From positions 1 through 64,000 of the forward strand of contig PNKY01000015.1 in NCBI GenBank assembly GCA_013822765.1: a stretch of 64,000 nt of DNA. Reading direction: 5' to 3'. Made by a program: the position numbers and the translations under genes. Below the pieces are notes generated by a model, which saw only the letters and a program-made list of their open reading frames with translations, had not been told where the DNA came from and did no database searches. The stretch comes from Rhodospirillum sp. (GTDB lineage: Bacteria > Pseudomonadota > Alphaproteobacteria > Dongiales > Dongiaceae). Below, in pieces: positions 50,290 to 58,393 of this stretch (its first letter is position 1; every line of letters starts with the position of its first letter).

Positions 50290-51740
50290 CGCTGCAACAC
50301 CGACTTCAAGAAGCCCTGCACTTCGCCGCGCAGCCTGCCCGACTGCTGAAGCAATGCCTGGGCCGCGTTTGAGAGCTTGTCCGCGCTGGTGCCGGAATCG
50401 CTCGCCGCATTGCGCACGCCTTCTATGATGTCGGCGGTCGATTGCGTGCTCTGCGACATGCCCTGGGCGCTCTTGGCGATCTCCTGGGTGGCGCCGCCCT
50501 GCAACTCGACTGCGTGAGTCATCTCGTCGGAGATCGACTTGATCTCGCGGATGGTGTTGGCGATGCTGTGGATCGCCTCGACCGCCTTGCCGGTCGCACC
50601 CTGGATCGCCGAAATCTGCGTGGAGATATCCTCGGTCGCGCGCGCTGTCTGCGTGGCGAGATTCTTGACTTCGGAGGCCACGACGGCGAAGCCCTTGCCG
50701 GCTTCGCCGGCACGCGCCGCCTCGATCGTGGCGTTGAGTGCCAGCAGGTTGGTCTGACCTGCGATCTCGTTGATCAGCTGAATGATGTCGCCGATCTTCT
50801 GAGCCGCGGTTGAAAGCTCCAGGACAGACTGGCTCGTTCCATCGGCCTGGGTCACCGCGCTGGCCGTGATGTCGGCTGACTTGCGCGCCTGGCCGAGGAT
50901 CTCGGACACCGAAGCGCTCAGTTCCTGAGCGGCCTGGGTGATCATGCCGGCTTCGGAAAGTGTGGTTCGCGACGCCGTCTCGGCTTCGCCGGCGCCGATC
51001 GAGGATTGATGAGCCTGCCGCGTCATGGCTTCGGCGAGCTTCGCCGCTTGCTCGGACTTGGCTGTGACGTCATCAACCAGGGCGCCAACGGCGCGCTCGA
51101 ATTCGGCGGCAATGCCGGTGCGCATCGCGTCACGTTCGTCCTTGGCCCGTGCTTGGGCCTCCTGCTCGTGCTGGCTTGCGATCCGCGCCGCTTCGGTTGC
51201 CTGGTTCGCCGCGATCAAGGTCTGTTCGGTGTTTGTCAAAGACTGCGTCAGATAGCGAGCGACCACGATCAGGACGCCTGCTTCGATCAGCACGATCACC
51301 GCATGCAACACGACGCGACCAAGGGCACCTCCTCCGCCGAAGACCAGCGAAGGCAGGACAAAATTGAGGATCAGGTGGTGCAACGCGACCGTGACGGTTG
51401 CCGCGACGATCGGCCGCCAATCGCAGAATGCGACGACCATCGCGAGCGCGGCAAAGAAGTACATGTGGATGTCCATCTGCCACGGATGACCCTCCATGGC
51501 GCCCAGGATGCAAGAGACGGTCAGCATCATCGCGATGGACAGGAGCAGGCGCTGCGCGGCGCTGCTGCTCTGGAATGCCATAAAGCCTGCGAAGGCGGCA
51601 ACTGCGGCCATGACGGCGCTCAGAATCCCGACTGACCCTCGAACCAACCACTCCAGTGCCACGACCAGCGGCAGGTGGGCCATAATGTAGAGACCCATGA
51701 AGCGCGCAGTACGGACGCGCAGAACCTCAACCGCGTTCAT
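50286..51740 (-). CDS. Methyl-accepting chemotaxis protein with multi-helix membrane N-terminus
   Basis: 484 residues. About six membrane helices in residues ~15-165 instead of a periplasmic sensor domain, with a conserved-looking loop MEGHPWQMDIHMYFFAALAM and HHLILNFVLPSLVFGG between them. A cytoplasmic coiled coil follows, then the signalling domain whose hairpin tip reads AGQTNLLALNATIEAARAGE. It would sense a membrane-linked or intracellular cue and control CheA; no che genes are in the window. The upstream small gene at 51727 overlaps its start by 14 bp. Confidence 0.92.
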   Translation of the reverse strand: MNAVEVLRVRTARFMGLYIMAHLPLVVALEWLVRGSVGILSAVMAAVAAFAGFMAFQSSSAAQRLLLSIAMMLTVSCILGAMEGHPWQMDIHMYFFAALAMVVAFCDWRPIVAATVTVALHHLILNFVLPSLVFGGGGALGRVVLHAVIVLIEAGVLIVVARYLTQSLTNTEQTLIAANQATEAARIASQHEQEAQARAKDERDAMRTGIAAEFERAVGALVDDVTAKSEQAAKLAEAMTRQAHQSSIGAGEAETASRTTLSEAGMITQAAQELSASVSEILGQARKSADITASAVTQADGTSQSVLELSTAAQKIGDIIQLINEIAGQTNLLALNATIEAARAGEAGKGFAVVASEVKNLATQTARATEDISTQISAIQGATGKAVEAIHSIANTIREIKSISDEMTHAVELQGGATQEIAKSAQGMSQSTQSTADIIEGVRNAASDSGTSADKLSNAAQALLQQSGRLRGEVQGFLKSVLQR

Positions 51741-52098
51741 CGATAGTTTCCTTCTTGGAGGGATTGAGACAGCCGATCAAGCCGTCGAAGCGCAAGACCA
51801 GCCAGGCTCCGGAGCGATAGAGCCGCGCGACGAATTCAGGATCGTTGGACACGGCAATCATGCCGGTATCGGTCGTTGTCAGGGCGTTGCCGCCGGCCGC
51901 AGCGACAATTCGCAGAGCATCCGCGCCGGGCGCCACCACCGCGACGCGTTCGCCGGCCGCGGGCAAGACCTGCGGCGCCGCGATGCCCGCGAAACCGCAG
52001 GCCAGCAGAAGGCAGCAGGGCCAGAAGATGCTCAGTCGTTTCCCGGCAGTCACGCGTGCAACCTGGTGCAACGTTTCACAGAACGCCCAGGGCACCAT
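51727..52098 (-). CDS. Small exported or membrane protein of unknown function
   Basis: 123 residues. Hydrophobic segment near the N-terminus (SIFWPCCLLLACGFAGIAA) acting as signal or anchor, then ~70 residues (GERVAVVAPGADALRIVAAA, GAWLVLRFDGLIGC) with no known domain. Its last 14 bp overlap the chemoreceptor start, so the two are very likely co-translated. The start could be ATG 52098 or GTG 52053. TTAACCAA lies 25 bp before the ATG. Confidence 0.6.
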   Translation of the reverse strand: MVPWAFCETLHQVARVTAGKRLSIFWPCCLLLACGFAGIAAPQVLPAAGERVAVVAPGADALRIVAAAGGNALTTTDTGMIAVSNDPEFVARLYRSGAWLVLRFDGLIGCLNPSKKETIDERG

Positions 52099-52161
52099 TT
52101 GTTAGCGATTTTGAGTAAAAGCTTGGTTAAGGACCCGGGGCCAGCTTCCAGCCCGCCACTG

Positions 52162-53034
52162 CTATTTGGTCCTAGCGGCGACGGCGCCCCGTCGTGTCGG
52201 CCAGACGACGACGGCCAGGCCGGCCAGAATGACCCCGCCGCCGGCGACCAGGGACGACCGCAACGGCTCTTCGAACCACATGACACCGGTTGCCACGCCA
52301 ATCGGCGGCATCAGCAGCGTAAAGGGCAACAGCTGGTCGATGCGATTGCGCACCAGCAGCCGGTACCAAAGGATATAGCCGCCGGCGAAGCCGACCAGCG
52401 CGATGGTCACCAGCCCGATCCAATCTCCCGGGCTCGCGCTGGCGAGCCGGCCGAGCTGATCGCGCTCCAGCAGCAGGCTCGCGATCAGCACCTGGGGCCA
52501 GGCATGGCGCGCCATCGCCGCGTAGAAGGTGGCGCCGCTGTCGCGGCAGCGCAGCCGAATCAGGATCTGCGCCGCCGACCAGGTCAGCGACGCGATCGCG
52601 ATCAAGACGACGCCGATCCACGAGTTCTTTTCGCCTGGCGCTCCGATCACGATCGCCACGCCCCCCAGCGCCACGGCGCAGCCGAGGCCGTTGCGCAGGT
52701 TCGGCCGGTCGATGCGTGCGACCCATGACATCAGGATCGCGAACGGCACGGTCAATTGCAGGAGCAAGGTGGAGGTACTTGCCGGCAGTATGCTGAGGCC
52801 GAGGGCGAGCAGGCCGCTCTGCACGCTGCCGCCGAGCGCGGCGATCAGCATCATCCAGCGGAACGGCGTGGTGCTGCGCGGCGCCAGCGGCGTCACGGTC
52901 AGGGCGATGATCGCATACACCATCGCGATGAAAAGCAGCGGTGGAAACGCCGCCACGAACGGCTTCATCGAGGTGAACCCAACGCCCCAGATCAGCTGGA
53001 CCAGGACGGCGAGGGCGATGTCCTTCGCGGGCAT
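52162..53034 (-). CDS. EamA/DMT-family transporter
   Basis: 290 residues with ten hydrophobic helices and two EamA halves (LAVLVQLIWGVGFTSMKPFV; LIAIASLTWSAAQILIRLRC). WGVGFTSMK is the common first-helix signature of amino-acid metabolite exporters in this family. Substrate unknown. Divergent from gapR; its start is 182 bp from the gapR start. Confidence 0.9.
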   Translation of the reverse strand: MPAKDIALAVLVQLIWGVGFTSMKPFVAAFPPLLFIAMVYAIIALTVTPLAPRSTTPFRWMMLIAALGGSVQSGLLALGLSILPASTSTLLLQLTVPFAILMSWVARIDRPNLRNGLGCAVALGGVAIVIGAPGEKNSWIGVVLIAIASLTWSAAQILIRLRCRDSGATFYAAMARHAWPQVLIASLLLERDQLGRLASASPGDWIGLVTIALVGFAGGYILWYRLLVRNRIDQLLPFTLLMPPIGVATGVMWFEEPLRSSLVAGGGVILAGLAVVVWPTRRGAVAARTK

Positions 53035-53103
53035 GAAGCGCTCGAGGCGGGAAAAGTTGTGGCGACAATGCCTCGCTGATCAACGCTGTGCAAGCAGCGC
53101 ACG

Positions 53104-53121
53104 TTATTCACGTTATCCACA
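53104..53121 (+). promoter_or_regulatory. Two adjacent DnaA boxes upstream of gapR
   Basis: TTATTCACG (53104-53112, one mismatch at the last base) and TTATCCACA (53113-53121, perfect consensus) lie head to tail without a gap in the gapR/EamA divergent region. A 6-bp inverted repeat CCTAGC-ggt-GCTAGG (53139-53153) and two GANTC methylation sites (53160-53164, 53176-53180) follow before the gapR start. Confidence 0.7.
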
Positions 53122-53216
53122 GGCGTTCGGCGCTTGTTCCTAGCGGTGCTAGGGGACTAGAGTCGCCGCCGTTCCGAGTCGGGGCGGATCGTGTCTTTTA
53201 TCGGCGGAGTAGATTT

Positions 53217-53465
53217 ATGGCGGATGCTGGTGGCATTGCGGCGGACCGACTGAAGTCCTTCATCGAGCGCATCGAGCGCCTGGAGGAGGAGAAGGCGGCC
53301 ATCGCGGGAGATATCCGCGAGGTCTATTCCGAGGCCAAATCGACCGGCTTCGAGACCAAGATCATGCGCCAGGTCGTGCGCCTGCGCAAAATGGAGGCCC
53401 ATGATCGCGAGGAGCAGGAGCAGCTCCTGGATCTCTACAAGCGCGCCGTCGGCCTGGTGGGATGA
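53217..53465 (+). CDS. gapR: DUF2312 protein, GapR-like nucleoid-associated protein
   Basis: 82 residues. LKSFIERIERLEEEKAAIAG, IREVYSEAKSTGFETKIMRQ and VVRLRKMEAHDREEQEQLL follow the GapR sequence of Caulobacter crescentus closely by memory. GapR is a dimeric or tetrameric coiled-coil protein that clamps overtwisted DNA ahead of replication and transcription and stimulates topoisomerases. ATG at 53217 has GGCGGAG upstream. The promoter region holds tandem DnaA boxes and GANTC sites. Confidence 0.92.
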   Translation: MADAGGIAADRLKSFIERIERLEEEKAAIAGDIREVYSEAKSTGFETKIMRQVVRLRKMEAHDREEQEQLLDLYKRAVGLVG

Positions 53466-53550
53466 CGGGACCCAGGTCCCATCAAGAGCCAGCCATTGAA
53501 ATTCGCTCGGGGGGACCTGACACACCGGGCGCGGATGCTATGATGCCGCC

Positions 53551-54021
53551 ATGGACGGCCTTGGCGGCATCAAGCTCATCCAAGCCTCGGAGTTGAATTC
53601 CGAGATCGTGCGCGGCGCTGTCGATTACTGGCAGGGCAAGCGCACCGGCGCCGCGCCGCCGTTGACCGATTCGCTCGATCCCCTGGAAGTGCCGCGCCTG
53701 CTTCCGCACCTGATGCTCAAGGACGTACGGCGCGATCCGTGGGACTTCCGCTATCGCGTGGTTGGCACCACCGTGCGCGAGCATTCGCGCCACAACTGGA
53801 CCGGAAAATGGATGTCGGAGGTCGACGGCCAGGGCGCGAGCTCGACCGTGTTCCGCGTCATGCGTTGGGTCAGCGAGGGGCGGCAGCCGGCGATCTTCCG
53901 CCCGCCGTATGTCGGCCCGCACAAGGAGTTCAAGTACTGCGAGGCCGCGGTGATGCCCTGGTGCAACCGCGAGGGGCTGGTCAACCGCGTGCTGGTCGCG
54001 GTGGATTTCCTGATGGGCTAG
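53551..54021 (+). CDS. PAS_5-type domain protein, tandem copy 1
   Basis: 156 residues formed by one PAS-like domain: DYWQGKRTG .. LDPLEVPRLLPHLMLKDVRR then DPWDFRYRVVGTTVREHSRH, with a GPHKEFKYCEAAVMPW strand near the end. This PF07310-type layout (W-x-x-K, P, LLPHL..L.DV, FRYR..GT) is abundant in alphaproteobacteria, with no known ligand. No output domain, signal or membrane helix. Followed after 2 bp by a close paralogue. Confidence 0.85.
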   Translation: MDGLGGIKLIQASELNSEIVRGAVDYWQGKRTGAAPPLTDSLDPLEVPRLLPHLMLKDVRRDPWDFRYRVVGTTVREHSRHNWTGKWMSEVDGQGASSTVFRVMRWVSEGRQPAIFRPPYVGPHKEFKYCEAAVMPWCNREGLVNRVLVAVDFLMG

Positions 54022-54023
54022 CC

Positions 54024-54494
54024 GTGGGCGACCTTGACGGTATCAAGCTCATTGGGGTGTCGGAGCTGAATTCTGCCGCCGTCCGCGCCGCCTTCGAATA
54101 CTGGCAGAGCAAGTGCGCGGCGGACGGGCTGCCTGCCAGCCGGACGCTCGACCCGCTCGACATGCCGCGGCTTCTGCCTCATCTGCTGCTCAAGGATGTG
54201 CGCCGCGATCCGTGGGATTTCCGCTACCGCGTCGTCGGCACGCTCGTGCGCGAGCATTCGCGGCATGATTGGACCGGCAAGTGGATGTCCGAGATCGACG
54301 GCCAGGGCTCCGGCTCCATCCTGTTTCGGGTCACTCAATGGGTGGCCGAGGAAGCCAGGCCGGCGATCTATCGCCCGCCCTATGTCGGGCCGCACAAGGA
54401 ATTCAAGCATTGCGAGGCTGCGCTCATGCCGTGGGTCGATGCCAGCGGTCGGACCGACCGCGTGCTGGTCGCCGCGGACTTCCTGACAAGCTAG
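54024..54494 (+). CDS. PAS_5-type domain protein, tandem copy 2
   Basis: 156 residues from the GTG at 54024, 2 bp after the stop of copy 1. By manual gapless alignment 106 of 156 positions (68%) equal copy 1. The core LLKDVRRDPWDFRYRVVGT and the RPPYVGPHKEFK strand are nearly invariant, while residues ~30-42 and the segment before the last strand differ. Its stop codon abuts the stop of the convergent peptide-transporter ATPase gene. Confidence 0.85.
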   Translation: MGDLDGIKLIGVSELNSAAVRAAFEYWQSKCAADGLPASRTLDPLDMPRLLPHLLLKDVRRDPWDFRYRVVGTLVREHSRHDWTGKWMSEIDGQGSGSILFRVTQWVAEEARPAIYRPPYVGPHKEFKHCEAALMPWVDASGRTDRVLVAADFLTS

Positions 54495-55483
54495 CTAGAC
54501 CCGCGGTCCCGCGTGGTGGCAGGCGACATGGTGCGTCGAGCTGGCCGGCAGCAAATCGGGCATGATCTGGGCGCAAATCTCGGTCGCGCGCGGGCAGCGG
54601 GTGCGGAACGGACAGCCCGACGGCGGATTGAGCGGCGAGGGCAGGTCGCCCTTCAGCACGATGCGATCCTTCTGTTTCTCCAGATCGGGATCGGGAATCG
54701 GCACCGCGGAGTTCAGCGCCTGGGTGTAGGGGTGCAGCGGGTTGGCATAGATCGAATCGCGGTCCGCGATCTCCATCACCTTGCCGAGATAGAGCACCAT
54801 GATCCGGTGGCTGATGTGCCGCACGACGCTCAAGTTGTGCGAGATGAAGATGAGCGACATGCCCATCTCGTGCTGCAGATCCATCAGCAGATTGACGATC
54901 TGCGCCTGGATCGAGACGTCGAGGGCGGAGACCGGCTCGTCGCACACGATCATGCGCGGGCTGTTGATCATGGCGCGCGCGATGCCGATGCGCTGGGCCT
55001 GGCCGCCGGAGAATTCGTGCGGATAGCGGTTGATCTGGTTCGGCAGCAACCCGACCTTGGCCATCATCTGGCGCACGCGATCCTTGACCTGTGCGCTCGT
55101 GAGGTTCGGATTGAAGACGGTCAGCGGCTCGGCGATGATCTGGCCCACCGTCATGCGCGGATTGAGCGAGGCGAGCGGGTCCTGGAAGATGATCTGCATA
55201 TCGCGCCGCTTCTGCTGCATCTCGTTGTGCTCGAGCGCATGCAGGTCCTCGCCCAGCCACACCACGCGGCCGGCGGTCGCGGGCAGCAGGCGCAGCACGG
55301 CGCGGCCGAGCGTGGACTTGCCGCAGCCGGATTCGCCCACCAGGCCCAGCGTCTCGCCGGGCTTCAAGTCGAAGGTGACGCCGTCGACCGCCTTCACCAC
55401 CGCGGTCGGCCCGCCAAACAGGCCCTTGCGCGTGACGTCGAAATGGACCTTCAGGTCCTGGACCGAGAGGAGGGGGGCGGTGT

Positions 55484-55487
<4 letters not shown>
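54495..55487 (-). CDS. Oligopeptide/dipeptide ABC transporter ATP-binding protein (OppF/DppF-like)
   Basis: 330 residues. Walker A GESGCGKST, the Opp-specific FQDPLASLNPRMTVGQIIAE, signature FSGGQAQRIGIARAM, Walker B VCDEPVSALD, and the C-terminal oligo_HPY zinc-like segment CPFRTRCPRATEICAQIMP typical of Opp/Dpp ATPases. Start at 55487 overlaps the OppD-like stop (ATGA). Last gene of the operon; one of the two ATPase subunits. Confidence 0.93.
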
Positions 55488-56449
<962 letters not shown>

Positions 56450-56462
56450 GCGGCGCGGGTCC

Positions 56463-57356
56463 TCAGCGGTCCTTGGGGTCGAGGGCATCGCGCAGCCCGT
56501 CGCCGATGAAATTGAGACAGAGCAGCGTGACGGCCAGGATGCCGCCGGTACCGATGATGGCCCAGGGCGCGATCTCCATCACCACCGCCGCCTCGCTGAC
56601 CAGGGTGCCCCAGCTCGAATCCGGCTCCTGCACGCCCATGCCGAGGAAGCTGATGAAGCTCTCGGTCAGGATGACGCTGGGCACGGTCAGCGTCACGTAG
56701 ACGACCACCGGCCCCAGGCAGTTCGGGATGATGTGGCGCGTGATGATGCGCCACTTGGAGACGCCGCTTGCCTCCGCCGCTTCGATGAACTCGCGCCGGC
56801 GGATCGAGATGGTCTGGCCGCGCACGATGCGCGCCATGTCGAGCCAGCTGACTGCGCCGATCGCGACATAGATCAGGGTGATGAACTTCCCGACCACCAC
56901 CGTCAGCATGATGACGAAGAAAATGAAGGGGATCGAGTAGAGGATGTCGACGATCCGCATCATGAGGCCGTCGGCCCTGCCGCCGATGAAGCCGGCGGTG
57001 GCGCCCCAGATGACGCCGATGACCAGGCTGACCAGCGTGGCGGTGAAGCCGACCAGCAGCGAGACCTGGCCGCCATACAGCGTGCGGACGAACAGGTCGC
57101 GGCTGTTGCCATCGGTGCCGAGCAGGTAGCCCAGCTCCATATTGGGAGCGCTCCAGCTGGGAAGGTCCCAGTTGATCTTGTCCGGCGCCCGCAGCCCGAG
57201 ATAGGGCACGACGTAGCAGGCAAAGACGATGAGCAGGAAAACGACGAGGCCGGTGACGGCGGCCTTGTTGCGGAGGAAGCGGTGCCGCGCATCGGCCCAC
57301 AGGCTGCGGCCTTTGACTTCCTGAACGGCTCCGACCGAGATGTCTGCGACTGCCAT
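56463..57356 (-). CDS. Oligopeptide/dipeptide ABC transporter permease (OppC/DppC-like)
   Basis: 297 residues. A first membrane helix after a cytosolic N-terminus (NKAAVTGLVVFLLIVFACYV), then LLGTDGNSRDLFVRTLYGGQ, the classic OppC/DppC element, and four more helices with the coupling loop EAAEASGVSKWRIITRHIIP. Inner-membrane channel half. Starts 8 bp after the OppB-like gene. Confidence 0.94.
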   Translation of the reverse strand: MAVADISVGAVQEVKGRSLWADARHRFLRNKAAVTGLVVFLLIVFACYVVPYLGLRAPDKINWDLPSWSAPNMELGYLLGTDGNSRDLFVRTLYGGQVSLLVGFTATLVSLVIGVIWGATAGFIGGRADGLMMRIVDILYSIPFIFFVIMLTVVVGKFITLIYVAIGAVSWLDMARIVRGQTISIRRREFIEAAEASGVSKWRIITRHIIPNCLGPVVVYVTLTVPSVILTESFISFLGMGVQEPDSSWGTLVSEAAVVMEIAPWAIIGTGGILAVTLLCLNFIGDGLRDALDPKDR

Positions 57357-57364
57357 GGCTTACC

Positions 57365-58282
57365 TCAATCGTACCGGACCTTGGGGTCCAACACGCCGTA
57401 CAACAGGTCGGCGATCAGATTGCACACGATGATGAGCACGCCATAGAACACGGTGACGCCCATCACCAGGGTATAGTCGCGGTTGAGCGAGCCCTGCACG
57501 AAATAGCGGCCGATCCCCGGGATGGAGAAGATTTGCTCCACCACCACCGAGCCGGTGATGATGTTGGCGATGGCGGGGCCCATGTAGGACACGACCGGCA
57601 AGAGGGCGGCGCGGATCGCGTGGCGCGTGATGGTGAGGTGCGCCGGCAGACCCTTGGCGCGCGCCGTGCGCACGAAGTTGCTGCTCAGCACTTCGATCAT
57701 GCTGGCGCGGGTCAGGCGCGCGATCGCGGCGATCTGCGGCAGGCAGAGCGCGATCACCGGCAGCACGTAGTTGGAGGGCTTCCCCCAGCCGCCGACCGGC
57801 AGCAGCTGTAGCTGCATGCCGATGACAAGGGTCATGATCGGCGCCACCACGAAATTCGGGACCGCGATGCCGACCATCGAGACCGACATCGTGGCGTAGT
57901 CGACCCAGCTGTTCTGGCGCAGCGCGGCCCAGATGCCGAGGGTGAGGCCTAGCACCAGCGCCACCAAGATGGCGATGCCGCCGAGCTGCAGCGAGACCGG
58001 GAAGCCGCCGAAGATCAGCTCGGCGACGGAAAAGTCCTTGTATTTGAAAGACGGGCCGAAATCGCCGTGGAGGAGGCCGTTCAGATAGCGCAGGAACTGC
58101 ATCCACAGCGGCTCGTCCAGGTGATAGGCCTTCATCAGGTTGGCCTCGACCTCCGGCGGCACCACGCGCTCGCGCGCGAACGGCCCGCCCGGAGCCAGGC
58201 GCATCATGAAGAATGTGCCGGCGATGATGATGAACAACGTGGGAATGGCGCCGCCCAGGCGGCGGAACAAGTAGTTCAGCAC
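57365..58282 (-). CDS. Oligopeptide/dipeptide ABC transporter permease (OppB/DppB-like)
   Basis: 305 residues. MLNYLFRRLGGAIPTLFIII at the N-terminus, MRLAPGGPFARERVVPPEVE after the first helix, the coupling loop VRTARAKGLPAHLTITRHAI, and GSVVVEQIFSIPGIGRYFVQ near the end are all standard for OppB. Forms the channel with the OppC-like subunit. It lies 111 bp downstream of the binding-protein gene, from which it is separated by a strong stem-loop. Confidence 0.94.
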   Translation of the reverse strand: MLNYLFRRLGGAIPTLFIIIAGTFFMMRLAPGGPFARERVVPPEVEANLMKAYHLDEPLWMQFLRYLNGLLHGDFGPSFKYKDFSVAELIFGGFPVSLQLGGIAILVALVLGLTLGIWAALRQNSWVDYATMSVSMVGIAVPNFVVAPIMTLVIGMQLQLLPVGGWGKPSNYVLPVIALCLPQIAAIARLTRASMIEVLSSNFVRTARAKGLPAHLTITRHAIRAALLPVVSYMGPAIANIITGSVVVEQIFSIPGIGRYFVQGSLNRDYTLVMGVTVFYGVLIIVCNLIADLLYGVLDPKVRYD

Positions 58283-58342
58283 GGATCGATCCTCCGGATT
58301 GCGATGCGCCTGTGCTGGAGGCGGTACGGAATCCCCAAAGAC

Positions 58343-58377
58343 AACGACCGGCAGCGTTGGTAACGCTGCCGGTCGTT
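58343..58377 (-). terminator. Strong stem-loop between binding-protein and permease genes
   Basis: A perfect 16-bp inverted repeat (AACGACCGGCAGCGTT / AACGCTGCCGGTCGTT) with a 3-nt loop, 16 bp after the binding-protein stop codon. On the minus strand it is followed by TTGTCTTT; on the plus strand by TTTTT. Likely attenuates read-through into the permease genes and protects the binding-protein mRNA. Confidence 0.78.
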
Positions 58378-58393
58378 TTTCACGACATGCCGA

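Noticed and set aside
53104..53121. Tandem DnaA boxes as a replication origin
   Set aside because: Only two boxes, no AT-rich unwinding region and no neighbouring origin-linked genes such as dnaA, hemE or parAB; a promoter role before gapR is more likely.
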